The notes under the pieces are model-generated. The model saw only the letters and a list, made by a program, of their open reading frames with translations. It was not told the DNA's origin and did not search any database. The position numbers and the translations under genes were made by a program. DNA of 12,131 nucleotides from Clostridia bacterium (GTDB taxonomy: Bacteria > Bacillota > Clostridia > Oscillospirales > Acutalibacteraceae), in contig JAGBSR010000243.1 of NCBI GenBank assembly GCA_017631745.1, positions 1 to 12,131 on the forward strand, written 5' to 3'. The number at the start of each line of letters is the position of its first letter. Positions within the stretch are counted from its first letter, which is position 1. This document shows positions 5,401 through 12,131 of this stretch, piece by piece.

Positions 5401-7572
5401 ATGAGTAAAACCTTAGTACTTGCCGAGAAACCATCTGTAGCAAGAGATATTGCCAGAGTACTCGGCTGTAAGCAGAAAGGTGACGGCTGTATTATAGGCC
5501 CGAATTATATTATCACCTGGGCTCTCGGTCATCTTGTGACCCTTGCCGACCCCGATGCTTACGACGACAGATACAAAGCATGGAGATTAGAAGATCTTCC
5601 TATGCTTCCCGATAAAATGAAGCTTGTGACTATCAAGCAGACAGCCAAGCAGTACCGCGCCGTTTCGGCTCTTATGAAAAGAGATGATGTAGACAAGCTT
5701 GTAATTGCTACCGACGCAGGTAGAGAGGGTGAGCTTGTTGCAAGATGGATTATGATGAAGGCTCACTGCAAGAAGCCTGCCTACCGTTTGTGGATATCAT
5801 CTCAGACAGATAAGGCCATTAAAGAGGGCTTTCAGAATCTCAGACCTGCCAAGGAATATGACAATCTCTATCACTCAGCTCAGGCAAGAGCAGAAGCAGA
5901 CTGGCTCGTAGGACTTAACACAACAAGAGCTCTCACCTGCAAATACAACGCTCAGCTTTCAGCAGGCAGAGTGCAGACTCCAACCCTTGCACTCATTGTT
6001 AAAAGAGAAGAAGAAATCCTAGCTTTCCAACCTAAGGATTACTACAGCCTGCAGGCTGTATTCAAGGGCTTCAATGCTACCTTCAGAGACAAGAAAAACA
6101 ACACTCGTTTTGCAGATAAAACCTTTGTCGAAAAGATTGCAGAGAGTACCAAAAATAAAAAAGGTAGTGTTGTCAAGGTTGAGAAAACCTCGAAGAAGAC
6201 TCCCCCGCCTGCAGCATATGACCTGACAGAGCTTCAGAGAGATGCCAACAAAAAATACGGCTACAGTGCAAAGCAGACCCTTTCACTTATGCAGAGTCAC
6301 TATGAGTACCACAAGGTCCTCACCTATCCCCGTACCGACTCGAGATATATCACCGACGATATTGTTGCAACCATTCCCGAAAGACTTCGCGCTATGGCGG
6401 TGGGGCCCTATCAGTCAGCGGCAATGAAGCTTGCAAGAAATCCAATTCAGACTAAATTTATCGTAAACAACGCCAAGGTAACCGACCATCACGCAATTAT
6501 CCCCACAGAGCAAAGCCCGAATCTTGCTAAGCTCAGCTTTGAAGAAAGAAACATCTACGATTTAGTTGTCAAGCGCTTTATGGCTGTGCTCTCGGCACCT
6601 ATGGAATATGATGAAGTGAAGCTTCAGATTGATATTGGCGATAACAGCTTTTACGCCAAGGGCAAGACAGTGAAATCTGCAGGCTGGAAAGAGTTTTACG
6701 GTATGACAGACGATGAGGAAGATGAGGACACCGAAAACCGTTCTCAGGATTTACCCGAAATCCGTCAGGGTGCTCAGCTCGATGTGCTTAACACGAAAAT
6801 CATAAGCGGTAAAACAAGACCTCCTGCAAGATATACCGAAGCCACTCTTCTTTCAGCTATGGAAAACCCTGTAGGTCAGATTGAAGATAAAAACCTCAAA
6901 AAAGTCATTGCGACAACAAGCGGTCTCGGTACCCCTGCAACGAGAGCTGATATCATCGAAAAGCTCTTCGACAACTTCTCCATCGAGCGTGTCGGCAAGG
7001 AAATTCACCCCACAGCAAAGGGTAAGCAGCTAATAAAAATCGTACCGGCAGACCTGAAATCAGCTGAGCTTACAGCTAAATGGGAGCAGGAGCTTCAGAA
7101 CATAAGCCGAGGCAATGCAAATATGAAAAAGTTCATCGGCGAAATGAGAGATTATTCAACCTCCCTCGTTTCAATGGTTATCAGCTCAGATGCGCAGTAC
7201 ACTCACGATAATATGACCAAGGAAAAGTGCCCGGTCTGCGGTAAATACCTTCTTGACGTCAATGGCAAAAAGGGCAAAATGCTCATCTGTCAGGACAGAG
7301 AATGCGGATACCGCAAGGGTCTGACTCAGGTAACAAATGCACGCTGTCCCGAGTGCCACAAAAAGATGGAGCTTCGCGGTGAGGGCGATAAAAAGATGTT
7401 CACCTGTGTCTGCGGATACCGTGAGAGACTCTCGGACTTCAATAAACGCCGCGAAGACAAGGGTGCAGGCAAGGCAGATGTTATGTCTTATATGAGGAAA
7501 CAGCAGAAATCTCAGGAAAAAGAACCTTCAAACAATCCCTTTGCAGACCTGCTGAAAGATTGGAATAAATGA
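5401..7572 (+). CDS. topB: DNA topoisomerase III (type IA)
   Basis: This 723-residue type IA topoisomerase cuts one DNA strand through a 5'-phosphotyrosine link and helps to decatenate or resolve replication and recombination intermediates. The TOPRIM domain has Glu9 in LAEKPSVA and the metal site ATDAGREGE (103-111, Asp105 and Glu109), in the Gly form typical of Bacillus-type TopB. The active tyrosine is Tyr309 in TYPRTDSRY. SAGRVQTPTLALIV (187-200) is another family signature. Two C-terminal zinc ribbons are seen: Cys610/613/630/635 and Cys649/652/669/671. An acidic patch lies near 434-444 (DDEEDEDTE). AAGGAG at 5388-5393 precedes the ATG. It is third in the yfmF-yfmH-topB run, with no functional link to M16 peptidases known to me. 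TopB can be carried by conjugative elements, but no mobile-element gene is nearby. Confidence 0.95.
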   Translation: MSKTLVLAEKPSVARDIARVLGCKQKGDGCIIGPNYIITWALGHLVTLADPDAYDDRYKAWRLEDLPMLPDKMKLVTIKQTAKQYRAVSALMKRDDVDKLVIATDAGREGELVARWIMMKAHCKKPAYRLWISSQTDKAIKEGFQNLRPAKEYDNLYHSAQARAEADWLVGLNTTRALTCKYNAQLSAGRVQTPTLALIVKREEEILAFQPKDYYSLQAVFKGFNATFRDKKNNTRFADKTFVEKIAESTKNKKGSVVKVEKTSKKTPPPAAYDLTELQRDANKKYGYSAKQTLSLMQSHYEYHKVLTYPRTDSRYITDDIVATIPERLRAMAVGPYQSAAMKLARNPIQTKFIVNNAKVTDHHAIIPTEQSPNLAKLSFEERNIYDLVVKRFMAVLSAPMEYDEVKLQIDIGDNSFYAKGKTVKSAGWKEFYGMTDDEEDEDTENRSQDLPEIRQGAQLDVLNTKIISGKTRPPARYTEATLLSAMENPVGQIEDKNLKKVIATTSGLGTPATRADIIEKLFDNFSIERVGKEIHPTAKGKQLIKIVPADLKSAELTAKWEQELQNISRGNANMKKFIGEMRDYSTSLVSMVISSDAQYTHDNMTKEKCPVCGKYLLDVNGKKGKMLICQDRECGYRKGLTQVTNARCPECHKKMELRGEGDKKMFTCVCGYRERLSDFNKRREDKGAGKADVMSYMRKQQKSQEKEPSNNPFADLLKDWNK

Positions 7573-7597
7573 TAATTTCAGAGCAATGCGACCCTTA

Positions 7598-7625
7598 ATT
7601 CTGCATTTTGCATTCTGCATTCTGC
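7598..7625. repeat. Four tandem heptamers, ATTCTGC type
   Basis: The units are ATTCTGC (7598-7604), ATTTTGC (7605-7611), ATTCTGC (7612-7618) and ATTCTGC (7619-7625), then ATTTTT. The array starts 25 nt after the topB stop. It does not fold into a clear terminator. Short tandem heptamers in intergenic DNA often belong to genome-wide repeat families; whether this one does cannot be seen in a single window. Confidence 0.75.
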
Positions 7626-7664
7626 ATTTTTATAACCTTTATATAAAATATTGTATAGGTTTCA

Positions 7665-7740
7665 GTGTATTTTTTACTCATAAACACTTGAAAAAAAAGC
7701 CGATATGATATAAAATGTCATTTGGTGTATTTTATACTTA
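7665..7740. repeat. Two 16-bp near-identical direct repeats flanking the pgk promoter
   Basis: GTGTATTTTTTACTCA (7665-7680) and GTGTATTTTATACTTA (7725-7740) match at 14 of 16 positions and start 60 bp apart. Each contains the dyad GTA-N5-TAC. One copy ends 7 bp upstream of the -35 and the other starts about 8 bp after the -10, at the expected transcription start. The arrangement suggests a pair of operator half-sites for a glycolytic regulator; which one is not known. Confidence 0.5.
7688..7716 (+). promoter_or_regulatory. Promoter for pgk-tpiA-gpmI
   Basis: TTGAAA (7688-7693) and TAAAAT (7711-7716) are spaced by 17 nt, with an A-run directly after the -35. Transcription would start near 7723, giving a leader of about 57 nt before pgk. 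No convincing terminator separates topB from this region, so some read-through from topB is also possible. Confidence 0.6.
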
Positions 7741-7779
7741 GTAAAAATTTAAAAGCTATATAAGAAAGGAAAGACACTC

Positions 7780-8973
7780 ATGAACGTATTAAACAAGAAA
7801 TCAGTTGAAGATATCGACGTAAGAGGCAAAAAAGTTCTCATCCGTTGCGACTTCAACGTAAAGATGGAAGACGGCGTTATCACAAGCGATAAGAGAATCG
7901 TTGCTTCTCTTCCCACAATCAAGTATCTTCTTGACAACGGCGCTAAGGTTATCGCTTGCTCACACCTCGGCAGACCCAAGGGTGAATTCAAACCCGAATT
8001 TTCACTTGCTCCCGTAGCAGTAAGACTCGGCGAACTCCTCGGCATCGAAGTTAAGATGGCTAAGGACGTTGTTGGCGAGAGCGCTCAGGCACTCGCTGCT
8101 GATCTTAAGGAAGGTGAAGTTCTTCTTCTTGAAAACGTTCGTTTCCACAAGGAAGAAACAAAGAATGATCCCGAATTCTCAAAGGCTCTTGCTTCACTTG
8201 CAGAAATCTATGTAAATGATGCTTTCGGTTCAGCTCACAGAGCTCACTCATCAACAACAGGTGTTGCTGACTACCTTCCCGCAGTTGGCGGTTACCTCAT
8301 CCGTAAGGAACTCGAATATATCGGCGGCGCTCTCGCTAATCCCAAGAGACCTCTCGTTGCTATCCTCGGTGGCGCTAAGGTTTCAGATAAGATCGGCGTT
8401 ATCACAAACCTTATGGAAACAGTTGATACCCTCATCGTTGGCGGCGGTATGGCTTACACATTCTTTGCTGCAAACGGCCACAGCGTTGGTACTTCAATCT
8501 GCGAAGAAGACAAGATTGACCTTGCTAAGGAAATGATGGAAACAGCTAAGGCTAAGGGTGTAAACTTCCTTATCCCCGTTGATAACAGAATCGGTCTTGA
8601 ATACAAGGCTGACACAGAATGCAAGATTGTTGATTCAGACAACATCCCCGACGGTTGGATGGGTCTTGACATCGGTCCCAAGACAGAAGAAATCTTCGCT
8701 AATGCAGTTAAAGATGCAGGCACAGTAATCTGGAACGGTCCTATGGGCGTATCAGAATGGGCTCAGTTTGCTAACGGTACAATCGCAGTTGCTACTGCTA
8801 TCGCAGAAAGCGGCGCTATCTCAATCGTTGGCGGCGGTGACTCAGCTGCTGCTGTTCAGAAGCTCGGCTTTGCTGATAAGATGAGCCACATCTCAACAGG
8901 CGGTGGTGCTTCACTTGAATTCCTCGAAGGTAAAGATCTTCCCGGTGTTGTTGCACTTAACGACAAAGAATAA
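7780..8973 (+). CDS. pgk: Phosphoglycerate kinase
   Basis: Pgk makes ATP and 3-phosphoglycerate from 1,3-bisphosphoglycerate and ADP in glycolysis. The 397-residue cytoplasmic protein is full length. Substrate-site motifs are RCDFN (22-26), SHLGRP (61-66), LLLENVRFHKEE (115-126) and DAFGSAHRAHSS (147-158). Nucleotide-site motifs are GGAKVSDKI (197-205), WNGPMGV (318-324) and GGGDSAAA (351-358), with the closing STGGGASLE (372-380). The start is set by AAAGGA at 7765-7770, 9 nt before the ATG. Codons are strongly biased (GCT, GTT, AAG, CTC/CTT, ATC), more than in the genes to its left, as expected for a very abundant enzyme. tpiA follows after 35 nt. It is the first gene of the glycolytic run; gapA, often found just upstream, is absent here. 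Confidence 0.98.
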   Translation: MNVLNKKSVEDIDVRGKKVLIRCDFNVKMEDGVITSDKRIVASLPTIKYLLDNGAKVIACSHLGRPKGEFKPEFSLAPVAVRLGELLGIEVKMAKDVVGESAQALAADLKEGEVLLLENVRFHKEETKNDPEFSKALASLAEIYVNDAFGSAHRAHSSTTGVADYLPAVGGYLIRKELEYIGGALANPKRPLVAILGGAKVSDKIGVITNLMETVDTLIVGGGMAYTFFAANGHSVGTSICEEDKIDLAKEMMETAKAKGVNFLIPVDNRIGLEYKADTECKIVDSDNIPDGWMGLDIGPKTEEIFANAVKDAGTVIWNGPMGVSEWAQFANGTIAVATAIAESGAISIVGGGDSAAAVQKLGFADKMSHISTGGGASLEFLEGKDLPGVVALNDKE

Positions 8974-9008
8974 TTAAAGCTTACTAAATATCAAAGGAGT
9001 AACTTAAA

Positions 9009-9782
9009 ATGAACAAAGCTACACGTAAAGCAGTTATCGCTGGTAACTGGAAAATGAATATGACTCCCTCACAGGCTATCGCTCTCATTAACGAAATGAA
9101 GCCCCTCGTTGCAGGTGCTGACTGTGAAGTTGTTCTCTGCGTACCTTTTGTAGACATTCCCGCTGCTCTTGAAGCTGCTAAGGGCTCAAACATCAAAATC
9201 GGTGCTGAAAACGTACACTTCAAGGCTTCAGGCGCATACACAGGTGAAATCTCAGCTGATATGCTCAAGGAACTCGGCGTTGAATATGTAGTTGTAGGTC
9301 ACAGCGAAAGAAGACAGTACTTCGGTGAAACAGACCAGACTGTAAACCTTCGTTCACTTGCAGCTCTGGGTGCAGGTCTTAAGCCCATCATCTGCGTTGG
9401 TGAAACACTCGAGCAGAGAGAACTCGGCTACACAGAGACTCTTCTTAAGTATCAGACAAAGATGGCTCTTACAAACGTAACTGCTGATCAGCTCAAGGAT
9501 GTTGTTATCGCTTACGAACCCGTTTGGGCTATCGGTACAGGCGTTACAGCTACTGCTGACCAGGCTGACGAAGGCAACGGCTACTGCCGTGCAGCTATCG
9601 CTGAAGCTTACGGTGCTGATGTTGCTGAAACAGTAACAATCCAGTACGGCGGTTCAATGAACGCAGGCAATGCTGCTGAACTCGTTTCAAAGGTAAACGT
9701 TGACGGCGGTCTCATCGGCGGTGCTTCACTTAAAGCTGCTGACTTCTCAGTAATCGTTAAGGCTGCTTCAGAGCAGAAATAA
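9009..9782 (+). CDS. tpiA: Triosephosphate isomerase
   Basis: TpiA interconverts dihydroxyacetone phosphate and glyceraldehyde 3-phosphate. The 257-residue TIM-barrel is full length. Active-site residues are present: Asn13 and Lys15 in AGNWKMN (11-17), His98 in VVVGHSERR (95-102), catalytic Glu170 in AYEPVWAIGTG (168-178), and the phosphate-binding YGGS (213-216) and GGLIGG (233-238). An odd point: the loop-6 C-terminal hinge is Val179-Thr-Ala instead of the usual Lys-Thr-Ala, and the helix after it (EGNGYCRAAIAEAYG, 188-202) differs from the common 'EVHAxIR' form. Reading is uninterrupted and all catalytic residues are kept, so it should be active. AAAGGAG at 8993-8999 supports the start. 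Codon bias is as strong as in pgk. Confidence 0.97.
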   Translation: MNKATRKAVIAGNWKMNMTPSQAIALINEMKPLVAGADCEVVLCVPFVDIPAALEAAKGSNIKIGAENVHFKASGAYTGEISADMLKELGVEYVVVGHSERRQYFGETDQTVNLRSLAALGAGLKPIICVGETLEQRELGYTETLLKYQTKMALTNVTADQLKDVVIAYEPVWAIGTGVTATADQADEGNGYCRAAIAEAYGADVAETVTIQYGGSMNAGNAAELVSKVNVDGGLIGGASLKAADFSVIVKAASEQK

Positions 9783-9796
9783 GCTAAACAAAAATA

Positions 9797-9822
9797 GGGT
9801 CGCTTCACGGCGACCCATTTTT
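9797..9822 (+). terminator. Terminator-like hairpin between tpiA and gpmI
   Basis: GGGTCGC (9797-9803), loop TTCACG, GCGACCC (9810-9816), then ATTTTT. The 7-bp stem is GC-rich and perfect. An A-run upstream (9791-9794) could add four A-T pairs beyond a small internal loop. Only 18 nt remain between the T-run and the gpmI ATG, too little for a separate promoter, so it more likely attenuates transcription, or stabilises the upstream mRNA end, than stops it fully. Confidence 0.65.
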
Positions 9823-9840
9823 ACGAAAGGAAAAGTAACA

Positions 9841-11373
9841 ATGAAAAAACCTGTTTTACTTTGTATTATGGACGGTTTCGGCAAGAACGAAAGCGACTAC
9901 GGTAACGCTATCGTTGCTGCTGCAACTCCCAACCTTGACAAAATTATGAAAGAAAACCCCATGACCTTTATCGGTGCTTCAGGTATGGACGTAGGTCTCC
10001 CCGACGGTCAGATGGGTAACAGTGAAGTTGGTCATACAAATATCGGTGCAGGCCGTGTTGTATATCAGGAGCTCACAAGAATCACAAAGTCAATCAAAGA
10101 CGGTGACTTTTTCAAAAATGAAGCTCTCGTTGGCGCTGTTCAGAACTGTCTCGATAAAGGCACAGCTCTTCACCTTATGGGTCTTATGTCAGACGGTGGT
10201 GTACACTCACACGACAGCCATATGCTCGCTATTGTTAAGCTTGCAAAAGAAATGGGTCTTAAGGAAGTTTATGTTCACTGCTTCCTCGACGGCCGTGACG
10301 TACCCCCTGCATCAGGTGCAGACTTTGTTGAAAAGACCTGCAAGGCTCTTGAAGAGATCGGTGTAGGTAAGGTTGCTACAGTAATGGGCAGATACTACGC
10401 TATGGACAGAGATAACCGTTGGGAAAGAGTCGGCAAGGCTTATGCTGCAATGGTTTACGGTGAAGGCAATAAGGCTGATTGCCCTGTAGAAGCTATCAAA
10501 AAGTCATACGAGACAATCGATGCTGAAGGCAAGAACCTTACAGACGAATTCGTTATCCCCACAGTATGTCTTGAGGGTGCTACAATCAAGGCTGACGACA
10601 GTGTTGTATTTTTCAACTTCCGTCCTGACAGAGCAAGAGAAATCACAAGAACTTTCGTCGACGAAGCTTTTGACGGTTTTGAAAGAAAGAACGGCTTCTT
10701 CCCACTCTTCTATGTATGTATGACTCAGTACGACGCTACAATGCCCAACGTTCACGTTGCATTCAAGCCTCAGACTCTTGAAAATACATTCGGTGAGTAT
10801 CTTGCTAAGATGGGCAAGACTCAGCTCAGAATTGCTGAAACTGAGAAATATGCTCACGTAACATTCTTCTTCAACGGCGGTGTTGAAAAGCAATACGACG
10901 GTGAAGACAGAATTCTTGTTGCTTCACCCAAGGTTGCAACTTATGACCTTCAGCCTGAAATGAGCGCTTATGAAGTAACCGACAAGGTTGTTGAAGCTAT
11001 CAAGACAGGTAAGTACGATGCTATCATCCTCAACTTCGCTAACTGCGATATGGTTGGTCATACAGGCATCTTCGATGCCGCTAAAGCTGCTGTTGAAGCT
11101 GTTGACGCTTCAGTTGGCAAGGTTTATGATGCAGTTATGGAAATGGACGGCGTAATGCTTATCACTGCTGACCACGGTAATGCTGATAAAATGTACGAAG
11201 AAGACGGTTCACCTTTCACAGCTCATACAACTTTCCCCGTACCTTTTGTAGTTTGTGGTTATGACTGCTCTCTTCGTGAAGGCGGTAAACTTTGCGACAT
11301 TGCTCCCACAATGCTTAAGATTATGAATCTTGAACAACCCGCAGAAATGGATGGCGCAAGCATCATTAAATAA
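9841..11373 (+). CDS. gpmI: 2,3-bisphosphoglycerate-independent phosphoglycerate mutase
   Basis: GpmI converts 3-phosphoglycerate to 2-phosphoglycerate through a phosphoserine intermediate, using two divalent metal ions (Mn in Firmicutes members). The 510-residue length is typical. Metal-site residues are Asp11 in MDGFG, the phospho-acceptor Ser61 in GNSEVGH (59-65), Asp403 and His407 in NCDMVGHTG, Asp444 and His445 in TADHGNAD, and His462 in AHTTFPVP. Substrate-binding motifs are HSHDSH (122-127), DGRDVPP (150-156), MGRYYAMDRD (182-191), FFNFRPDRAREI (257-268) and EKYAHVTFFFNGG (335-347). It belongs to the alkaline-phosphatase-like family, not the dPGM family. AAAGGA lies just before the start. 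It follows tpiA across a terminator-like hairpin, so its level may be set by read-through. Enolase does not follow. Codon bias is strong. Confidence 0.98.
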   Translation: MKKPVLLCIMDGFGKNESDYGNAIVAAATPNLDKIMKENPMTFIGASGMDVGLPDGQMGNSEVGHTNIGAGRVVYQELTRITKSIKDGDFFKNEALVGAVQNCLDKGTALHLMGLMSDGGVHSHDSHMLAIVKLAKEMGLKEVYVHCFLDGRDVPPASGADFVEKTCKALEEIGVGKVATVMGRYYAMDRDNRWERVGKAYAAMVYGEGNKADCPVEAIKKSYETIDAEGKNLTDEFVIPTVCLEGATIKADDSVVFFNFRPDRAREITRTFVDEAFDGFERKNGFFPLFYVCMTQYDATMPNVHVAFKPQTLENTFGEYLAKMGKTQLRIAETEKYAHVTFFFNGGVEKQYDGEDRILVASPKVATYDLQPEMSAYEVTDKVVEAIKTGKYDAIILNFANCDMVGHTGIFDAAKAAVEAVDASVGKVYDAVMEMDGVMLITADHGNADKMYEEDGSPFTAHTTFPVPFVVCGYDCSLREGGKLCDIAPTMLKIMNLEQPAEMDGASIIK

Positions 11374-11374
11374 G

Positions 11375-11439
11375 AAACGCATCTGCGCGTTTTGGTTACT
11401 TTTTGGCGCCAGCAAAAGTAACGCCCGCACGGCGAGTGC
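11375..11439. repeat. Multi-hairpin palindromic element after gpmI, possible genomic repeat
   Basis: Three inverted repeats lie in a row: AAACGC/GCGTTT (11375-11380 with 11387-11392), GTTACTTTT/AAAAGTAAC (11395-11403 with 11414-11422, a 9-bp stem whose loop holds the palindrome GGCGCC), and GCAC/GTGC (11427-11430 with 11436-11439). It is more GC-rich than nearby intergenic DNA and lacks the plain stem-plus-T-run form of a terminator. It resembles, from memory, palindromic intergenic repeats seen in Clostridia genomes; only one copy is in this window. Confidence 0.5.
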
Positions 11440-11453
11440 AATATAAAAAAGAT

Positions 11454-11490
11454 AAGACCTGCAAGTTAAATTTGCAGGTCTTTGTTCTTA
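11454..11490. terminator. Bidirectional intrinsic terminator between convergent genes
   Basis: AAGACCTGCAA (11454-11464) and TTGCAGGTCTT (11472-11482) form a perfect 11-bp stem with a 7-nt loop. On the plus strand the tail TTTGTTCTT serves gpmI; on the minus strand the A-run at 11445-11450 gives a better T-tract for the convergent amidase gene that ends at 11531. Confidence 0.85.
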
Positions 11491-11530
11491 GATATTTTAT
11501 CAAGCTTATTAATTCAGCTGTGATAATTTG

Positions 11531-12131
11531 TTATTCTAAAAATTTCATAGGCTCATTAACAGAGAATTTATATTCCTTGTCAAAATCATACATGGCACAT
11601 ACATTGAAAGTTTTGTCTGTATTATTATATACAACACTCCAAAGAGTCGAGCATATATAACCGTGCAGGTCAGCATTTTCAAGATGTGTTGCATCAAGAA
11701 TATTCATAGCCTCTTTTTCAGTAACAAGATAGTTCTTTTCAGAGAGCATTTTCTTAGCTGTGTTATATCTGTCATGTCCGATGCCGTCGGGGTCATCAAC
11801 GCCTTCAGCAAGCCAGAAGTTTGTGGCGATAAGTGTACCGGTTTCATCAGGTCTCAAAACCGTTGTTTCACCGTTTACATATTCGATAATTGCTGTATCT
11901 CCCTTAGCATCAGCAATCTGATAATGATAGGTGCAACCGGCACCGAGAAGATCATGCATATCGTAAGCGTTGAAAATCTCAATTGCCTCGTCAACTGTTG
12001 CCGCATGGTCGAGTACATTACGTATGATAGCGGTTGTGGTTATATCCTTTTTTTCTGTTTGCTGGAATGTTTCAGGAGTTTCAAGCTCGAGAACACCGAT
12101 TGAAAGACCCATTTCATTCATACCGTCAACA
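11531..12131 (-). CDS. Choloylglycine hydrolase/C45-type Ntn amidase, C-terminal part (cut by right edge)
   Basis: This reads leftward from the edge to TAA at 11531: about 200 residues of a linear amide C-N hydrolase. The visible fragment begins VDGMNEMGLSIGVLEL, matching the 'GMNE.GL' core of this Ntn-hydrolase family. Further on are ATNFWL (Asn codon at 11819-11821), a probable equivalent of the conserved Asn near the active site, and HDRYNTAKKML (Arg at 11768-11770), a probable equivalent of the conserved C-terminal Arg. The nucleophilic N-terminal Cys lies beyond the window. The ATG at 12121 is the Met of GMNE, not a start. Family members include bile salt hydrolases, penicillin V acylases and acyltransferases of unknown substrate; the visible part does not choose among them. 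It converges on gpmI and shares its terminator. Confidence 0.78.
   Translation of the reverse strand, partial: VDGMNEMGLSIGVLELETPETFQQTEKKDITTTAIIRNVLDHAATVDEAIEIFNAYDMHDLLGAGCTYHYQIADAKGDTAIIEYVNGETTVLRPDETGTLIATNFWLAEGVDDPDGIGHDRYNTAKKMLSEKNYLVTEKEAMNILDATHLENADLHGYICSTLWSVVYNNTDKTFNVCAMYDFDKEYKFSVNEPMKFLE

Noticed and set aside
5401..7572. topB as part of an integrated conjugative element.
   Set aside because: No relaxase, transfer, integrase or attachment site is nearby, and the neighbours are core housekeeping genes.
7581..7635. A possible terminator after topB, formed by GCAATGC pairing with GCATTTTGC.
   Set aside because: The stem needs a bulge and a 13-nt loop and is not followed directly by a T-run; the tandem heptamers explain the self-complementarity better.
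7588..9816. GCGACCC after topB and again in the tpiA-gpmI hairpin, as a shared repeat.
   Set aside because: Seven bases are too few, and the flanking sequences do not match.
10504..10893. A 129-codon open frame on the minus strand opposite gpmI.
   Set aside because: It mirrors biased codons of gpmI, has no recognisable domain, and gpmI is certain across the same bases.
11209..11441. Two overlapping minus-strand open frames at the end of gpmI.
   Set aside because: They arise from the palindromic element and the antisense of gpmI; neither has a ribosome binding site or family resemblance.
12119..12121. ATG as the start of the amidase gene.
   Set aside because: The frame stays open to the window edge, and this Met is inside the conserved GMNE motif, so the gene begins further right.

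Overview
The window looks like a chromosomal housekeeping segment from a low-to-moderate GC Gram-positive anaerobe, most likely a Clostridia member of the Ruminococcus/Oscillospiraceae type. This rests on strong AGGAGG-type ribosome binding sites, a YfmF/YfmH-type M16 peptidase pair, a Bacillus-type topoisomerase III, an ftsE-ftsX pair beside a PucR/CdaR-type regulator, and AGA/CTT-rich codon use. The organism assignment is inference from memory, not a database match. No phage, insertion sequence, CRISPR array, rRNA or tRNA was seen.

Layout. (1) Minus strand, 1-2451: a three-gene unit transcribed leftward, PucR-type regulator, then ftsE, then ftsX, which runs off the left edge. A good sigma-A-type promoter lies at 2544-2516. 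(2) 2452-2845: a 394-base AT-rich divergent region without a gene. It holds promoters in both directions, T-tracts phased at about 10 bp, a 19-bp perfect palindrome and short direct repeats. (3) Plus strand, 2846-7572: yfmF, yfmH and topB, tightly packed (1-nt overlap, then 12 nt), from an extended -10 promoter. (4) 7573-7779: an intergenic region with a tandem heptamer repeat and the promoter of the glycolytic genes. (5) Plus strand, 7780-11373: pgk, tpiA and gpmI (phosphoglycerate kinase, triosephosphate isomerase, cofactor-independent phosphoglycerate mutase), with strongly biased codons as expected for high expression. A terminator-like hairpin separates tpiA and gpmI. (6) 11374-11530: a convergent intergenic region with a palindromic element that may be a genomic repeat, and a probably bidirectional terminator. 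(7) Minus strand, 11531-12131: the C-terminal part of a choloylglycine-hydrolase/C45-type Ntn amidase, cut by the right edge.

How the genes work together. FtsE and FtsX form the ABC-type complex that activates peptidoglycan hydrolases at the septum or side wall; a PucR-type regulator in the same unit may couple this to a metabolic signal. YfmF (catalytic motif lost) and YfmH (HFLEH intact) look like two complementary halves of one M16 peptidase. Pgk, TpiA and GpmI cover the middle of glycolysis; gapA and eno are not next to them. Nothing here is an obviously new system. The best leads are regulatory or repetitive non-coding elements and a few lineage-specific protein oddities: the acidic FtsE tail, the unusual TIM loop-6 hinge and the linkage of the regulator to ftsEX.
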